From Clavulina sp. PMI_390 (lineage: Eukaryota; Basidiomycota; Agaricomycetes; Cantharellales; Hydnaceae): DNA of 64,000 nt. Location: contig WIDE01000034.1 of the NCBI GenBank assembly GCA_015039315.1, positions 214,231 to 278,230 on the forward strand. The letters are read 5' to 3'. Shown in pieces: positions 1 to 10,393 of the stretch. Under the pieces are notes generated by a model. It was not told where the DNA came from. It was given only the letters and a program-made list of their open reading frames with translations, and made no database searches. The stretch's first letter is position 1. The number at the start of each line of letters is the position of its first letter. Made by a program: the position numbers and the translations under genes.

Positions 1-635
1 TATCAAGGTCGAACCGAAAGTGTGGTTTGCCAATGAGCGCAGTGCGTCATATTTCCTTTTGACACATCATGTACTATCAGAGTTGTTGATATCAGCTATC
101 AACGTTGTCTTTTCACTCACTCCGTGTCAAACCTGTGACCGTCATCCAACTTGCAGCTTGGCTGTCCTATCTCAGTCTTGCCATTCTCCTCGGTTCGCTA
201 GCAGTCGGCCTGTTCAACGCATCAACAGATGCGGTGGCTCAGAATTTCGCCATGTTCTACGGGGCCGTCAGCCTCTTTATCGTGGTGTACGTCCTATCTA
301 TCAATCCCAAGAATACTTGATCAATATTGACAATAAACTGTTGTCTTCGCAGATATGGATATGCCGTATACCAGCAGCGTATCACTATGATCCGTAAACG
401 ATACGGCGGTAACTTCGGTGCGTGTTTTTGTTCATTCCGCTGCCATCTCCAACGCTCACCTCGGGCCAATCCTGAAAGATCAACTGCTGGGCCCCATAAT
501 CATCTCTGTCTTGCTTTTCGTCGCCGTGCTCTCCAACTTTATCATCCGATGTGAGCCGTTCACCTTGCTTCTTAATTCATCTACTGCTCACTGACCCTAA
601 TCTCCTGCGTCTTGATGATAGACCGAGAATTGTGA
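1..635 (+). CDS. VTC-complex / DUF202 membrane domain protein, 3' end only
   Basis: The 5' part lies outside the window. Splicing introns 42-156, 287-352, 418-478 and 551-621 gives a continuous reading frame that begins with VEPKVWFANERTWLSYL and ends FIIRYREL before the TGA at 633-635. The VEPKxxFANERT block followed by three hydrophobic helices (SLAILLGSLAVGL, FYGAVSLFIVVYGY, GPIIISVLLFVAVL) is the hallmark of the DUF202 membrane domain of the vacuolar transporter chaperone complex, which makes and translocates polyphosphate at the vacuole membrane. Whether this is the small Vtc1 or the C-terminus of a large SPX-containing Vtc2/3/4 subunit cannot be decided because the N-terminus is missing. 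The family call is firm; the subunit is not. Confidence 0.85.
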
Positions 636-1875
636 GTGTGACGTGTATCCAAACTAGTGAACGTAGTGAACGATCGACCGAATTTCTTATCCGCGTCCTT
701 TCCTCTTGTAGGAAACGAGGAAGTGTTCCACATACTGGCAACTAATGGAGGGGGTTCTCAGTACTAAAAAAAGATGGTTGAACGTCGGACCTGGACACCT
801 GCGCTAGTGGTCCCTGAAGCACTATCGGAACTGCTCGGAGGGATTCATGTATAGTATTCCTTGATTGTGGCTTTTTCATCCAAACACGGATGTCCACATG
901 TTCTAGCCCGTCTCCGTCGTCAATGGAGTGTACAAAGAGTCATTTAGGTAGCACAGTTCAGTAGGCCCTTCGCTTTGTGGCAGTGGTTAGCGCCCTCCCT
1001 GAATAAGGAACTCCCGACGGCGATATCTCGTTCAGATTTTATCGAGTTGCATAACCGAAACCCCGCCACCTGTATCAAAAGTGTATGAGGATTGCCTGAG
1101 AATTTTCAGTAAAAAGCTTTGCAAGAAGCAAGCGGTCGTATGTTCTCACGCCCTCTGAAATGAATAGTGAAGCGGGTCGAACGTTCATAAAACATTTTTT
1201 CTGGCCTGATAATTCCATTGTGCTGGCTCACCTTCCCAGAGGGTGGACCTCGGCGTTGTTGCTATAGCCATAGCCACCAAAAGCCCTGATGCAGCTCCAC
1301 TCTTGCCTTGTTGAGCGACGAGATAGTGGCTCCTCTAGGATTAGCCTGGAGCTATGAAAAGTTTTTGGGGGTGTTCAGCAAGGGGGGGTTAAGATTAAAT
1401 ATTTTGAGGCTGCCGTCAAGCCTAATGCACGGTTGCATCTAATCTACGGCGAATGGGGCCGACGCTATCAGCGCACGCACGTTGTCAGGTGAAAACTGTC
1501 AGGCTGATGATGATCTCAAAGAAGTCCAGGGACTATCAGCATACAAGGACGATGACACCACCTCCACCCCCGAAACACTCATCTTGTTCGTCATTTCCTG
1601 CTACAGCGGCCCCTGCTTCAGACGGTGGCACTAAGGGTGATACCGGAAACTACCCGCTAATCCCAGTCGTCATACTGCGCCCTATTTCAAAAAAGATTGC
1701 ACCCAAAGCACGCCGCACAAATCACGGCCTTTGCCCAGGGCTGGTTGATTTTCTCTTAACCGCCACTATCCCCCTCCCCTCTCTCTTGCTCTACTCTTTT
1801 TAGCCCCGACTTTTTTCTTCTTCTCTGCGGGCTTTTATTTTCCTCTTTGTCCTCTCTTTGAGTCTTGTCTAGCCT
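636..1875. other. Intergenic, 1.2 kb, no gene seen
   Basis: Short ORFs here show no continuity over splice sites and no recognisable family. The last 80 bases before 1876 are strongly CT-rich, as expected for a fungal core promoter. A stretch near 977 resembles a tRNA A box but has no matching B box. Confidence 0.6.
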
Positions 1876-4800
1876 ATGGGTGATGTCGACAAGAAAACGA
1901 TAATGCTTCCGTCTATGAGCAGTGCCACAGATGACTCGGTGGCCACAGCGCCCAACCCACCTCCTAACATGCACTTCCATGAGCTAGACCTGTATAAGCT
2001 CCCAGCAGATCCATCTGCCTCCTCTTCATCTTCATCATCTACCCCTTCTTCTTGCTCATCTTCATCTTCACTTGGTCTGAGCACCCCTTACCATGAGGGC
2101 CAATCCCTCCCTGTCCAAATCGACAATGCCGAGCATGACGACGATGACCGGCCGCAGCCTCGTTCTCGCTCGAATACCTCTTCCTCCTCTTCTCATCATC
2201 ATCGCCAACACGCAGCAGAGCTCGACTTTGCAGACGAGGACTCGGAGACAAAATCATTCACGACCGACTCGCAGTACACAGTCGACCTCGATACATCCAT
2301 GGCCACAAACCTCCTCGGCTCGTACGTCCCTCTGCAGAGACTGGACCCTCGACTAGCGCTCCACCACCCGGGGGATGCGCATTATCGTGCGGAACTTGCT
2401 CTGGATTATGAAAGAGGCGATAATGATCACGATGATGTTGATGATGAGTTTGAGGCAGGCTCAGAGCGGAGCGCCGTCTTCTCATTATACGGAGATGACT
2501 ATGGCGATATGGGCATATACGAGGACGGACCCATGGAATGGAACTCTGTCTACGGCGACGATGATGGTGGCGCCAACTACGATTACGCCCTTCACGAGGG
2601 GGAGCGCACTGCCCGCGCTGACGCGCCTAACCACCACCACTACTACGACCACCCCGATCCGATCCCATTTTCACGCGGCGGGGAACTAGGGAGCGACGAC
2701 GTTCCGGGGCTGGCGCTGGTGGCGTCATCATCTTCATCATCATCACAACCAACTTCATCTGCTGCCGGCGGTTCATTCGTGGCGGCATGGGCAAGGGCGT
2801 CCCAGGCTGCATCTGGCTCTGCATCTGCATCTGCCACCATGGATGAATTGACTCTATTGACAGGGGTGCTCGGCGATCATCGCTCCTATCCCCGCCGTGC
2901 GAGCCAGACACAGACAGATGAGCGTGGGCCCGATGCCCAGGACGTCGGTGATGCCCGTGCTTTTGTTCGGGGTCCAGATGGAGAGCTCAATGATGATGGC
3001 GTGGAGGAGGAAGGCGGTGCGGGCAACCAAGAACCAGACGAGCGAGGGTATGGGAATAATGGGGAACAAGACGACGAGTGGGATGACCAGACCGAAGTCC
3101 CGCTCTTCAGCCGGGTCCAATCACTAGAAAATGTGGAGATGCATTCGGGGATCGACCTTGCCCTGGCAAGAGGCATTGGGCTGGCAAGGACGATGACCAC
3201 CCAGGTCAGCAGACACCTTTGTTGTCTGGCGCTCATGGCATTGATGCTCATCGTTCGATTCCTTCGCCATCTCTTGGCTTCTTCTCGTCATCAGGATGTA
3301 CTCTTCAACCACCTGAGCTCGACGTCCTCGCTGCTTCCAGACAACTTCTCCACCATCGAACCCCCTGCGGAGGCTTCCTCACCCTTGTCGTCCTCATCAT
3401 CTGCCGAATCCGATTCCCCTCCCATCTATATCCAGCCCTCCTCTTCCAGCAAACCTGCTATCTCCTCCCTCCAAACCCTCCTCGTCGCCGCGACGGCCCC
3501 ATCCCTATCATCATCCTCATCCTCTCCTTCTGCGCCCCTGCACGCACAACTCTCCCACTCCCACCTCAATATCACACGCGTCCTCACCGCGTCATCGTCC
3601 ACCCAACTCGCCGTGTTCCTCAACGACCCTGAGCGGAGGCGCGATCCGTGGAATCTCGCTCTTCCTACGGAGATACTGCAGTTCGGAGGCGCCACCACCA
3701 ATAGTGGATCTGAGCATGCTCCTGCTGACAATATGACGCGCCGTGGGAGTAGCCATTCGAGCAAATGGACGTTCCTCGTGCAAAAGTCGTGGGGCCCCAC
3801 AGCACCATCCCTATCAGGAGCCTTGTCGGCTGGCGGATCTGTAAACCCCATCGTGCGTATCATTTGTGGTTGAATATCTTTTTCCTTCTTGGTTGATTTT
3901 CTATCTGACTAAACCTCCTTGTTCGCTTCTTCTGCTTTTGATGCCCCATACCCCACTATCACCTCTTTTAGGCTGATCCATCTTTAGCCTCCTCTACCGC
4001 CGATAGCGCCGAGGGCTTGTATTATTATCGCCCATGGAACGACCCTCCTCTGAGAACTATCCGTGATGTCTTTGATTTCGTGCAGCAGTTGCTCGAGGTG
4101 AGTTTGGTCCCCGTAATTAGTTCACATGCTACCTTTTTTTCGTCTTGGGCCTCTCTATTTTCAACCCACCACCACCCTCGATTTGCTCCATTTCCCTTCT
4201 TGGCTCATTCCTTTCTTATTGCAATTGGGCTTTTCATCCTCCGGTGCAATGACGGCTTCGCCGCCGGCTCCTATGGGCCACCATTCTTGGTGGAAATCCG
4301 GGGAAATCTACTGGTGGGATACCATGCGTCAACTCCCATTGCCAATCTTACTCGCCTGCCTTCTGGGTGGGCAACTTTGCCAGATCTGCGTCTCTCTCGA
4401 TCTGCGAATATTGCGGATTTCCCGGAGGTCGTGTGCCCATTTCTCGTGGGTCTTGTTCCGGTCCAGGAACTGCCTACACTACAGAGGCATAGCGCACGAG
4501 TGTCCGGTGATCCGCCATTTGCCCCCGTCCAATTATGAGCATCGTGTTCCACTTCTCTTTTTTTCCCATCTCGACGTCGCTCGTGACCCTTTGTGCTAAT
4601 ACTGATCCTATGTCTGATTTTTCTCTTTGACTACCATCATATTCAGGGCCTTGTCTTCTTCCACGAGAACTCTCTCACTCGAATTCCCTTCACGCCAAGT
4701 AATATCGTGATGGACACGGGACTTGCACTTGACCCTGACCTGGATTGGGACCCCGACGGCGACGATGAAGAGTTGCGTTACCGCTCCAGGAGGGATACCT

Positions 4801-5475
4801 CCGCGACGGACAGTAATATGGAAGGCGCCGAGCTCGATCGAGCGGCGTTTCCGGTCAAATACTATCTGGCGCGCATGGAAGGCGTGCGGTTCGTCGCCCC
4901 ACTCGATTCTAGGGATGCGACAACTCGTCCTATGACCAGCAGCGACCAACATGAAGGCCGTAAAGATGATCATGAGAATCTCGACGAGTACGCCGAGGAC
5001 ATCGTGCGCCTAGGAAAGCTCATCAAAGAGCTTTTTGCTTCGGTGAGTTGAAGCATGCATATGCGGCATGATGATTGCAGTGCCTCATGTTCATCGTGAA
5101 ACTGACGTTTCATATCACCATTTCCTTTTTTTGACTATGCAGATCGTTGATGACCCCTTGAAATTGCTGTACGAGTTCATGCTGTCAGCCGCGACACCTA
5201 CCAGCGCTTCCCCCCTATCCCCTCTATCCCCTGCCGCCTCATCACTCTCTTCATCCCCCCTGTTTGCCTCATCACCCCTTCCTCAATCATCCTCGCCTCT
5301 ACACCCTCAAAATGCGATCAAAGCATGTGACCGGATTACTGAATCCAGCATCCTCGCGCACATCGTTCACCCACCGACTGCTTCGTCCTCCCTAGAGCTC
5401 CTTCACTTCATCGAGGCGCGATTCAAAAAGCTCGGAATGGATGTTATGCAAAGGGCGGAGATGACCGAGATCTGA
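1876..5475 (+). CDS. Ser-rich protein with degenerate kinase-like C-terminus
   Basis: Four exons are inferred: 1876-3852, 3972-4097, 4647-5042 and 5143-5475. The first roughly 600 residues are low-complexity (poly-Ser, poly-Asp/Glu, His runs) and look disordered. The downstream exons join into YYYRPWNDPPLRTIRDVFDF, then QQLLEGLVFFHENS and TPSNIVMD, which matches the alphaE/catalytic-loop region of the kinase-like proteins common in Agaricomycetes (family form: LLEGLxFLHExxVAHxDCxxxNIMMD). The HRD-type catalytic residues are absent (LTRIPFTPSN) and the position where DFG is expected reads YYLARMEG, so catalysis is unlikely. The 549-nt intron 4098-4646 is unusually long for this genome, and a 90-nt in-frame stretch at 3205-3294 could be a further intron. 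The start follows a CT-rich leader. The kinase relationship is an inference from motif order; function is unknown. Confidence 0.6.
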
Positions 5476-6080
5476 CTTCCTTCGAATCCGTGAAGCTCAT
5501 TTGCCCACCAGCTTCCGCATGTTCGCGCCCACTCTCTCGTTCAACCCTCCGACCTAATCTGTACCCTGCAACCTAATACTAATGCTCCGAACCCCCCCTC
5601 TCCTTCCCACTATGTTGTTCGTCCGTACGCGACGTTAGTTTTCTTGCCTCTCAAAATTGCGACACCCCATATACCCACCCATGGTCGCATAGCCTCCTAC
5701 TCCCCCCTCTCGCCCGCTCTTCCATTCTCCCGTCTAGTATCCCATGATCTCTAATCTTGTCATCTTTGTTGTTGTTGCCGCCCTGGCCCATTTGCTATCC
5801 TGGATGCTCTGCTTTGCCCTGTGCTAGCCTTATTGGCCGCTACCGTTCTTGTCGCTATCTCAACTCCACGTTTTGTTTTCTGTGTTTTCCTTGCCATTTC
5901 TTAGCATATCATCACATCCATGGCGCTGTATTTCACGCTGTTCCCCACATCTCATTGTCATAGCATGTATCATACACACATAGACAACATCGTAGATGTT
6001 CCTAAACTGCACTTTGGATTTGTGGAATGCATTGATGCTTAGCAAGCAACCTATGTACGGCCAGCCTAATAGGTCTACTA
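5476..6080. other. Intergenic / two convergent 3' regions
   Basis: The stretch lies between the stop codons of two convergent genes. It is CT-rich and carries no convincing coding exon; it probably holds both 3' UTRs. Confidence 0.5.
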
Positions 6081-6746
6081 CTATATTAATTCTCCCAGCT
6101 GCTTTGGGCTTCTCTCTGCCAAGGTCTTCTTCACTCTGCTTTCCGTCTCTGCATGAATCTTCCGATACTGCCCTTTGACAAACGAGAAGGTCCAGAATGG
6201 TGCTTGGAGCGTGCCCACAATCCTGAGACGTGTGTGTGTCCCGGTCTTCGATGATCGCGAGGATGTTTGGGGAGGTGGGATGATGGTCCATTCGCTTGTC
6301 GTCTCGACGCCCAGCGCAGCCCACGAGTGTGCAGTGAACCCGGTCGAGGTGCGGTTCATTCGGGCTTTGAAGGATGTAGAGCTGTTGGGAAGGCCGAGGG
6401 GTAGAGTGATGGCCTCGGTGACTGATATCATTAGAAGAAGTCAAACGTCGAGTTAGTGCGACAATTACAGTACACCCAAATGAGCCAGGAAAGGCGGAGA
6501 ATGTCGCAGCCAGGATAAATTTGGATTCGGGATATCTAAACTAAAGCCCAATCATGAAAGGCGGGCAACGGATTACTCACTATGCCACATATCAGGGTCG
6601 GAGACGTCCTGTTTGCATTCCAACACCGCAGGGTTCATCCCGAAGAATGCTTCAAAGTTATGAAGCAGGAAGAGGACCTCTTCTTGGGAGTGCTTGAGTT
6701 CGAATTCGATCTCTGTGCGGTATGTAGGGTTTCGTTGGAACTTCAT
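6081..6746 (-). CDS. DUF7053-like (SRPBCC-fold-like) protein
   Basis: Two exons on the minus strand, 6746-6581 and 6421-6081, are joined over intron 6580-6422 (GTGAGT..CAG) to give DPDMWHITEAITLPLG without breaking frame. The product is about 168 residues. The N-terminal EFELKHSQEEVLFLLHNFE..MNPAV, the middle THSxxALGVxTTSEWTI-like block and the C-terminal APFWTFSFVKGQYRKIHAE follow the order seen in the fungal DUF7053 family, whose shape suggests a polyketide-cyclase/START-like ligand cavity; no substrate is known. The start is uncertain: ATG at 6744-6746 was chosen because the conserved part begins just after it, but the frame is open up to 6797. The family call is from memory of the pattern and is moderate. 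Confidence 0.5.
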
Positions 6747-6797
6747 GTCTGGACGATGGGAGAAAGTGGTGCTAGCAGCCTGGCAGTTTAGAAACAA

Positions 6798-7632
6798 TTG
6801 ATATTGGTGATGTGGTGAAGAAAGAATGTGTATTCTGCGTCAACGCAGTGAGGTGTCCAGTCCCGGCCTGGAAACGAGAAGTTGAGGTTTGTGATGGAGA
6901 CCGTGGGGAATGTTTTGCGCGTCGCGAAGCTCAATTAGTGTTCACATATCAGACCTCAAGCACTGGCCTACGGGCTCTCCATCCGCTACTCTCAAGCAGC
7001 ACGCATGCGTAGGTTAAGGTTATACAACATGACACCAGCAGAATCCATTCCACTTGGACTACCACCCATACAACGAACTTCGACGCGTTATCTTGCCTTC
7101 TTGACCGTTTTTGACCTTGCAGAGTCTTAGTTACTCTTCGAGCCCCTATCAATAAATGGATTACTCCCCAAGAGTTCTTATGAAGGGATGGAGGCTGATT
7201 GAACAAGACGCGGAGGAAGGGAAGGGGCGATGGCATAGAACATCAATGGTCAGGCTCTTTCCTCGGACGAATGTGGTTCCCGACGCACCGTAGCAGTCCA
7301 ACAGCTGAGTACCAATCGACATTAGTGAGGAGAGAGAAGTCATGCATAATTTTACGTTGAGTAGCTTAAAGTTATTTCCGTCAACGAGATGAAATGAGTG
7401 AGGCTGAACATTGCTGATTCAAGTAGACCATCACCGTGAGAAAAGCTTTCCTCCATCCTTCAGCTCTCGACCCCCATCCCCGGCAGGTGTGGCCCCTTCA
7501 TTCGCACAATCGACAGCAACATATATGCATATCGCTCGAAACCGCCTTCTATGACACCGGTAAAATCTGACTTGGGGGTAGTAACAAGTAGGCATCTCGG
7601 AATGCAGGCACTGGGACTTCATCTCACTAACA
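6798..7632. other. Intergenic, no gene supported
   Basis: Short ORFs on both strands (for example minus 6949-7236) have no supporting splice structure or family. It includes the upstream regions of the DUF7053-like gene (minus) and of the F-box gene (plus). Confidence 0.45.
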
Positions 7633-9155
7633 TTGAATCTTTTAGTAGAAGATCTCACACACGAATCATCAAGAATAAATTTTTCAATCAATGGACTACC
7701 AGCAGAGCTACTTGAGAAGATCTTCCTCCACGTGATATCACTGTCCGGATCTCCCAAGAACGTTGCTCCCCGTATCAGCAAGGTCCTTCGATCGCTATGG
7801 GTGGTCTCCAGAAGCTGGTACCAAATCACTATGAGCTTTCCTCACTTGTGGTCAACCATCTTTATTGATGTTTCTCAGTCGACCACACAGCCGGCTGCAT
7901 CAGCTTTCCTCCAGCGATCCAAGGATGTTACTCTCGAGCTAGTCGTACGGCACCGCGGTAGAAGTGCATGGGGTCCGGGTGATTCTTCGGATCAAAAGTC
8001 CGTAGATTATCTCCACGCCATGTTACTGCCCCACTGGTATCGTGTCAGCGCTCTTTGGTACTCAGGAACATCATTGTTCTTCCCAATTCCCACTGACACC
8101 CCCAAACTTGAGCTAGTATCGTGGGACGAGCCAGCACTTATGACAGCTACACATCCAAAGCAAATCGTTCAGTCTCCTTCCCTAACACCCCTGAAAAAAC
8201 TTTACGTGGAGGGAGATCCAATCAACCCATTCGTCGGAGTGAACCCCACAACTCTCCATGATGTATTCCTAGGGATGTTGCTTACCACTCGGAAGCGCGA
8301 AAGATATGCCGTGAATTGCTACATGCCTTCAAAAACCTTCGATCTATACGCTTCCATCAATTGCTATTCGGCAGCGAGTCATCCAATCTTACATACATTG
8401 ACCTCCCAGTCCTTGAGTCCTTGACCATTCGTGAACCCTGCAGTATACTCGGAAAATTATTTTGCTCCCTACCATCACTTATTCATCTATCCATCACCGG
8501 ATATGAAGGATACGCCAACCGCTTTGGTCCAGGCAGCCAGGGTCCATCTTGGCCCGCTTTCCCCCAGCTAAAAACACTCGCTGTCGGTCATCCATATATC
8601 CCAGACATCCTACCGACGCTTATCACAAGCCCACAACTTATTGCTTTACACGTTCGCGGTTTTCGAGGCTTCACAGAGCTCTTTAATCAGCTTTTCGTGT
8701 CCCCAGACACCCCAGTGACTGTTCAGCATCTACTCCTTCTCAGAGTCTTTGCAGACGCTTCTGAGGAGTGGCCATCCAGCAATGATGCTACATTAGACGA
8801 TTATGGTCCAATAGAACTCTGCGAAGACATTCTGGGGCCACTAGATCGCATCCTTCAGGAACGCCCCGATCTACGAATCGAACTAGCGCCAGAAGGGTAC
8901 ACCTGTGATGATCCGGGTGATTCCTCAGACTGGCTGGGGCAATGGGACTGGGAAGCCCATCGTGATTCAATTACGAACGGAAATCGGATACACCTGCCTC
9001 TATATCTCATTCTCCCAGAGAACGATGAGGGGTACCCGCCCCTACTGGAGATTGACTTTGACAACCCTAGATGGTTCGAGTATAAGGAGGTTTGGAGGTG
9101 TATCACACAGTGCTATTGTGATACCTGCCACACGAATACAGGAGGTGGAAGATAG
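7633..9155 (+). CDS. F-box domain protein
   Basis: The N-terminus carries INGLPAELLEKIFLHVI, then a spacer and VSRSWYQITMSFPHLWSTI, the usual pattern of basidiomycete F-box proteins (LPxExLxxIF...CxxWxxIxxxxPxLW). Such proteins act as substrate receptors of SCF ubiquitin ligases. The C-terminal half (LRSIRFHQLL, LESLTI, LIHLSITGYE, LKTLAVG, LIALHVRGF) looks like degenerate leucine-rich repeats. The first part lies in frame 1 and the second in frame 3; an intron 8239-8303 (GTGAAC..AAAG, 65 nt, with a CTTAC branch-like site) joins NPFVG to ICRELLHAFKNLRSI and restores one frame of about 485 residues. Without that intron the gene would be frameshifted at about 8260-8330. The substrate cannot be predicted. 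Confidence 0.75.
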
Positions 9156-10393
9156 GATGAAAGTGCTTTTGGTATAGTAAGTAAGTCTCCCTCTACATCG
9201 TAGCTACCTCGTTCACGGCAGCAACTAGCTTACTCGTCGACTGACTCAATTAGCATGCATTTTATCCAAATTTTCGTCCATTAGAAGTTTTCTCCCTTAG
9301 ATCATTGCCTGGCCGCAAAAGGCGCAAACAGATAACATTTGTAGGCCACCACACGATATTCGTTGTCGTTCTACATACCTACTTTTCATAACCGAATTTC
9401 CCAATTAATGAGGCGATGGGTAGATGTGAACTCGAACCTTCCAGAGTCAATCCAAGTCATCTTCACCAAACTATGACCGTTCTAACGACCTCGCCCCTGA
9501 CCCAATCAGTGGTAAACCCAAAGACTGTTTGTTTCTAGTGGGCATCATACAAAGTTGCTACGCAGCACGGAAAGAATTTAAATACCTGCTCGCTTATTGG
9601 GGTTGCTTAAAGGGTCGGGGGCTTAATAATGATCTCATTAATAGCGAGTGCTAGTTTTCACCATGCAGGCCTAACAAGGAAATGTCGCCGACCACTCACT
9701 GTGGCTCTGTCTGCTGCTCTAGACGCCAGGGTCTCGTGCTATCTCTCCTGATGCCATAATCTGAGGGAGACGCTCCCTTTCTCTCTTTTCACTGCCAATA
9801 AGAGGAGATAACGATAAGTATCCCTAATATGCCCAATACAAACGGCTACCCTAGGAGTTGCATCGTCTGCCACACGACAAGTCCCGGACCGGTAGCGAAG
9901 GCTTCCGACCTTGAGGACAAAGGATTGCGCGAGAACCCTTGATGATGGCGTCGATGCTGGGGAGAACTAGTGGTAGCCTGAGTTCATCCTGCTGAACTCG
10001 CCTAGATAAGACCCAGTTCATACATTTCTCTTCGTGGAAAGTTGAACAAATACATCCGCGATTGGCGGTTACGTCGGCACCTCCCGCTAATACCAAAACA
10101 TCACAATTCGCCTTATACCTAACAGTGCTAATTCAGCAACCATTGCAACAATGCCCGAGAATACGGAGTAAGCTGTGATCAACTCCCATATAACCTTGTT
10201 GACTGAGAGCCTCTGGCTCCAAGTAACGATCGTGCCTTCAAGTTTGGAGTGGTAGAGTATATTTTGGTTGACAATTCTCACATGATGTTGCATCAACATC
10301 TGCCTGGAACATCAATGTAAACATGATTAACGATCACATTTGGCGGCGCTTCATTCACTCCCGATACCCACTGGCCTTCTCCTCGCCAAAGAG
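9156..10393. other. Intergenic, 1.2 kb, no gene seen
   Basis: No ORF longer than 81 codons and no splice-linked exons were found. A minus-strand GGTTCGAG at about 9430-9437 resembles a tRNA B box, but the flanks cannot form a T arm. Confidence 0.55.

Noticed and set aside
975..1050. tRNA-like A box (TGGCAGTGGTTAGCGC)
   Set aside because: No B box or acceptor stem could be found at the right distance.
8239..8330. Frameshift or pseudogene in the F-box gene
   Set aside because: A normal 65-nt intron with GT..AG ends and a branch-like site restores the frame, so decay is not needed.
9400..9470. Minus-strand B-box-like GGTTCGAGTTC
   Set aside because: The flanks do not pair as a T arm and there is no A box upstream.
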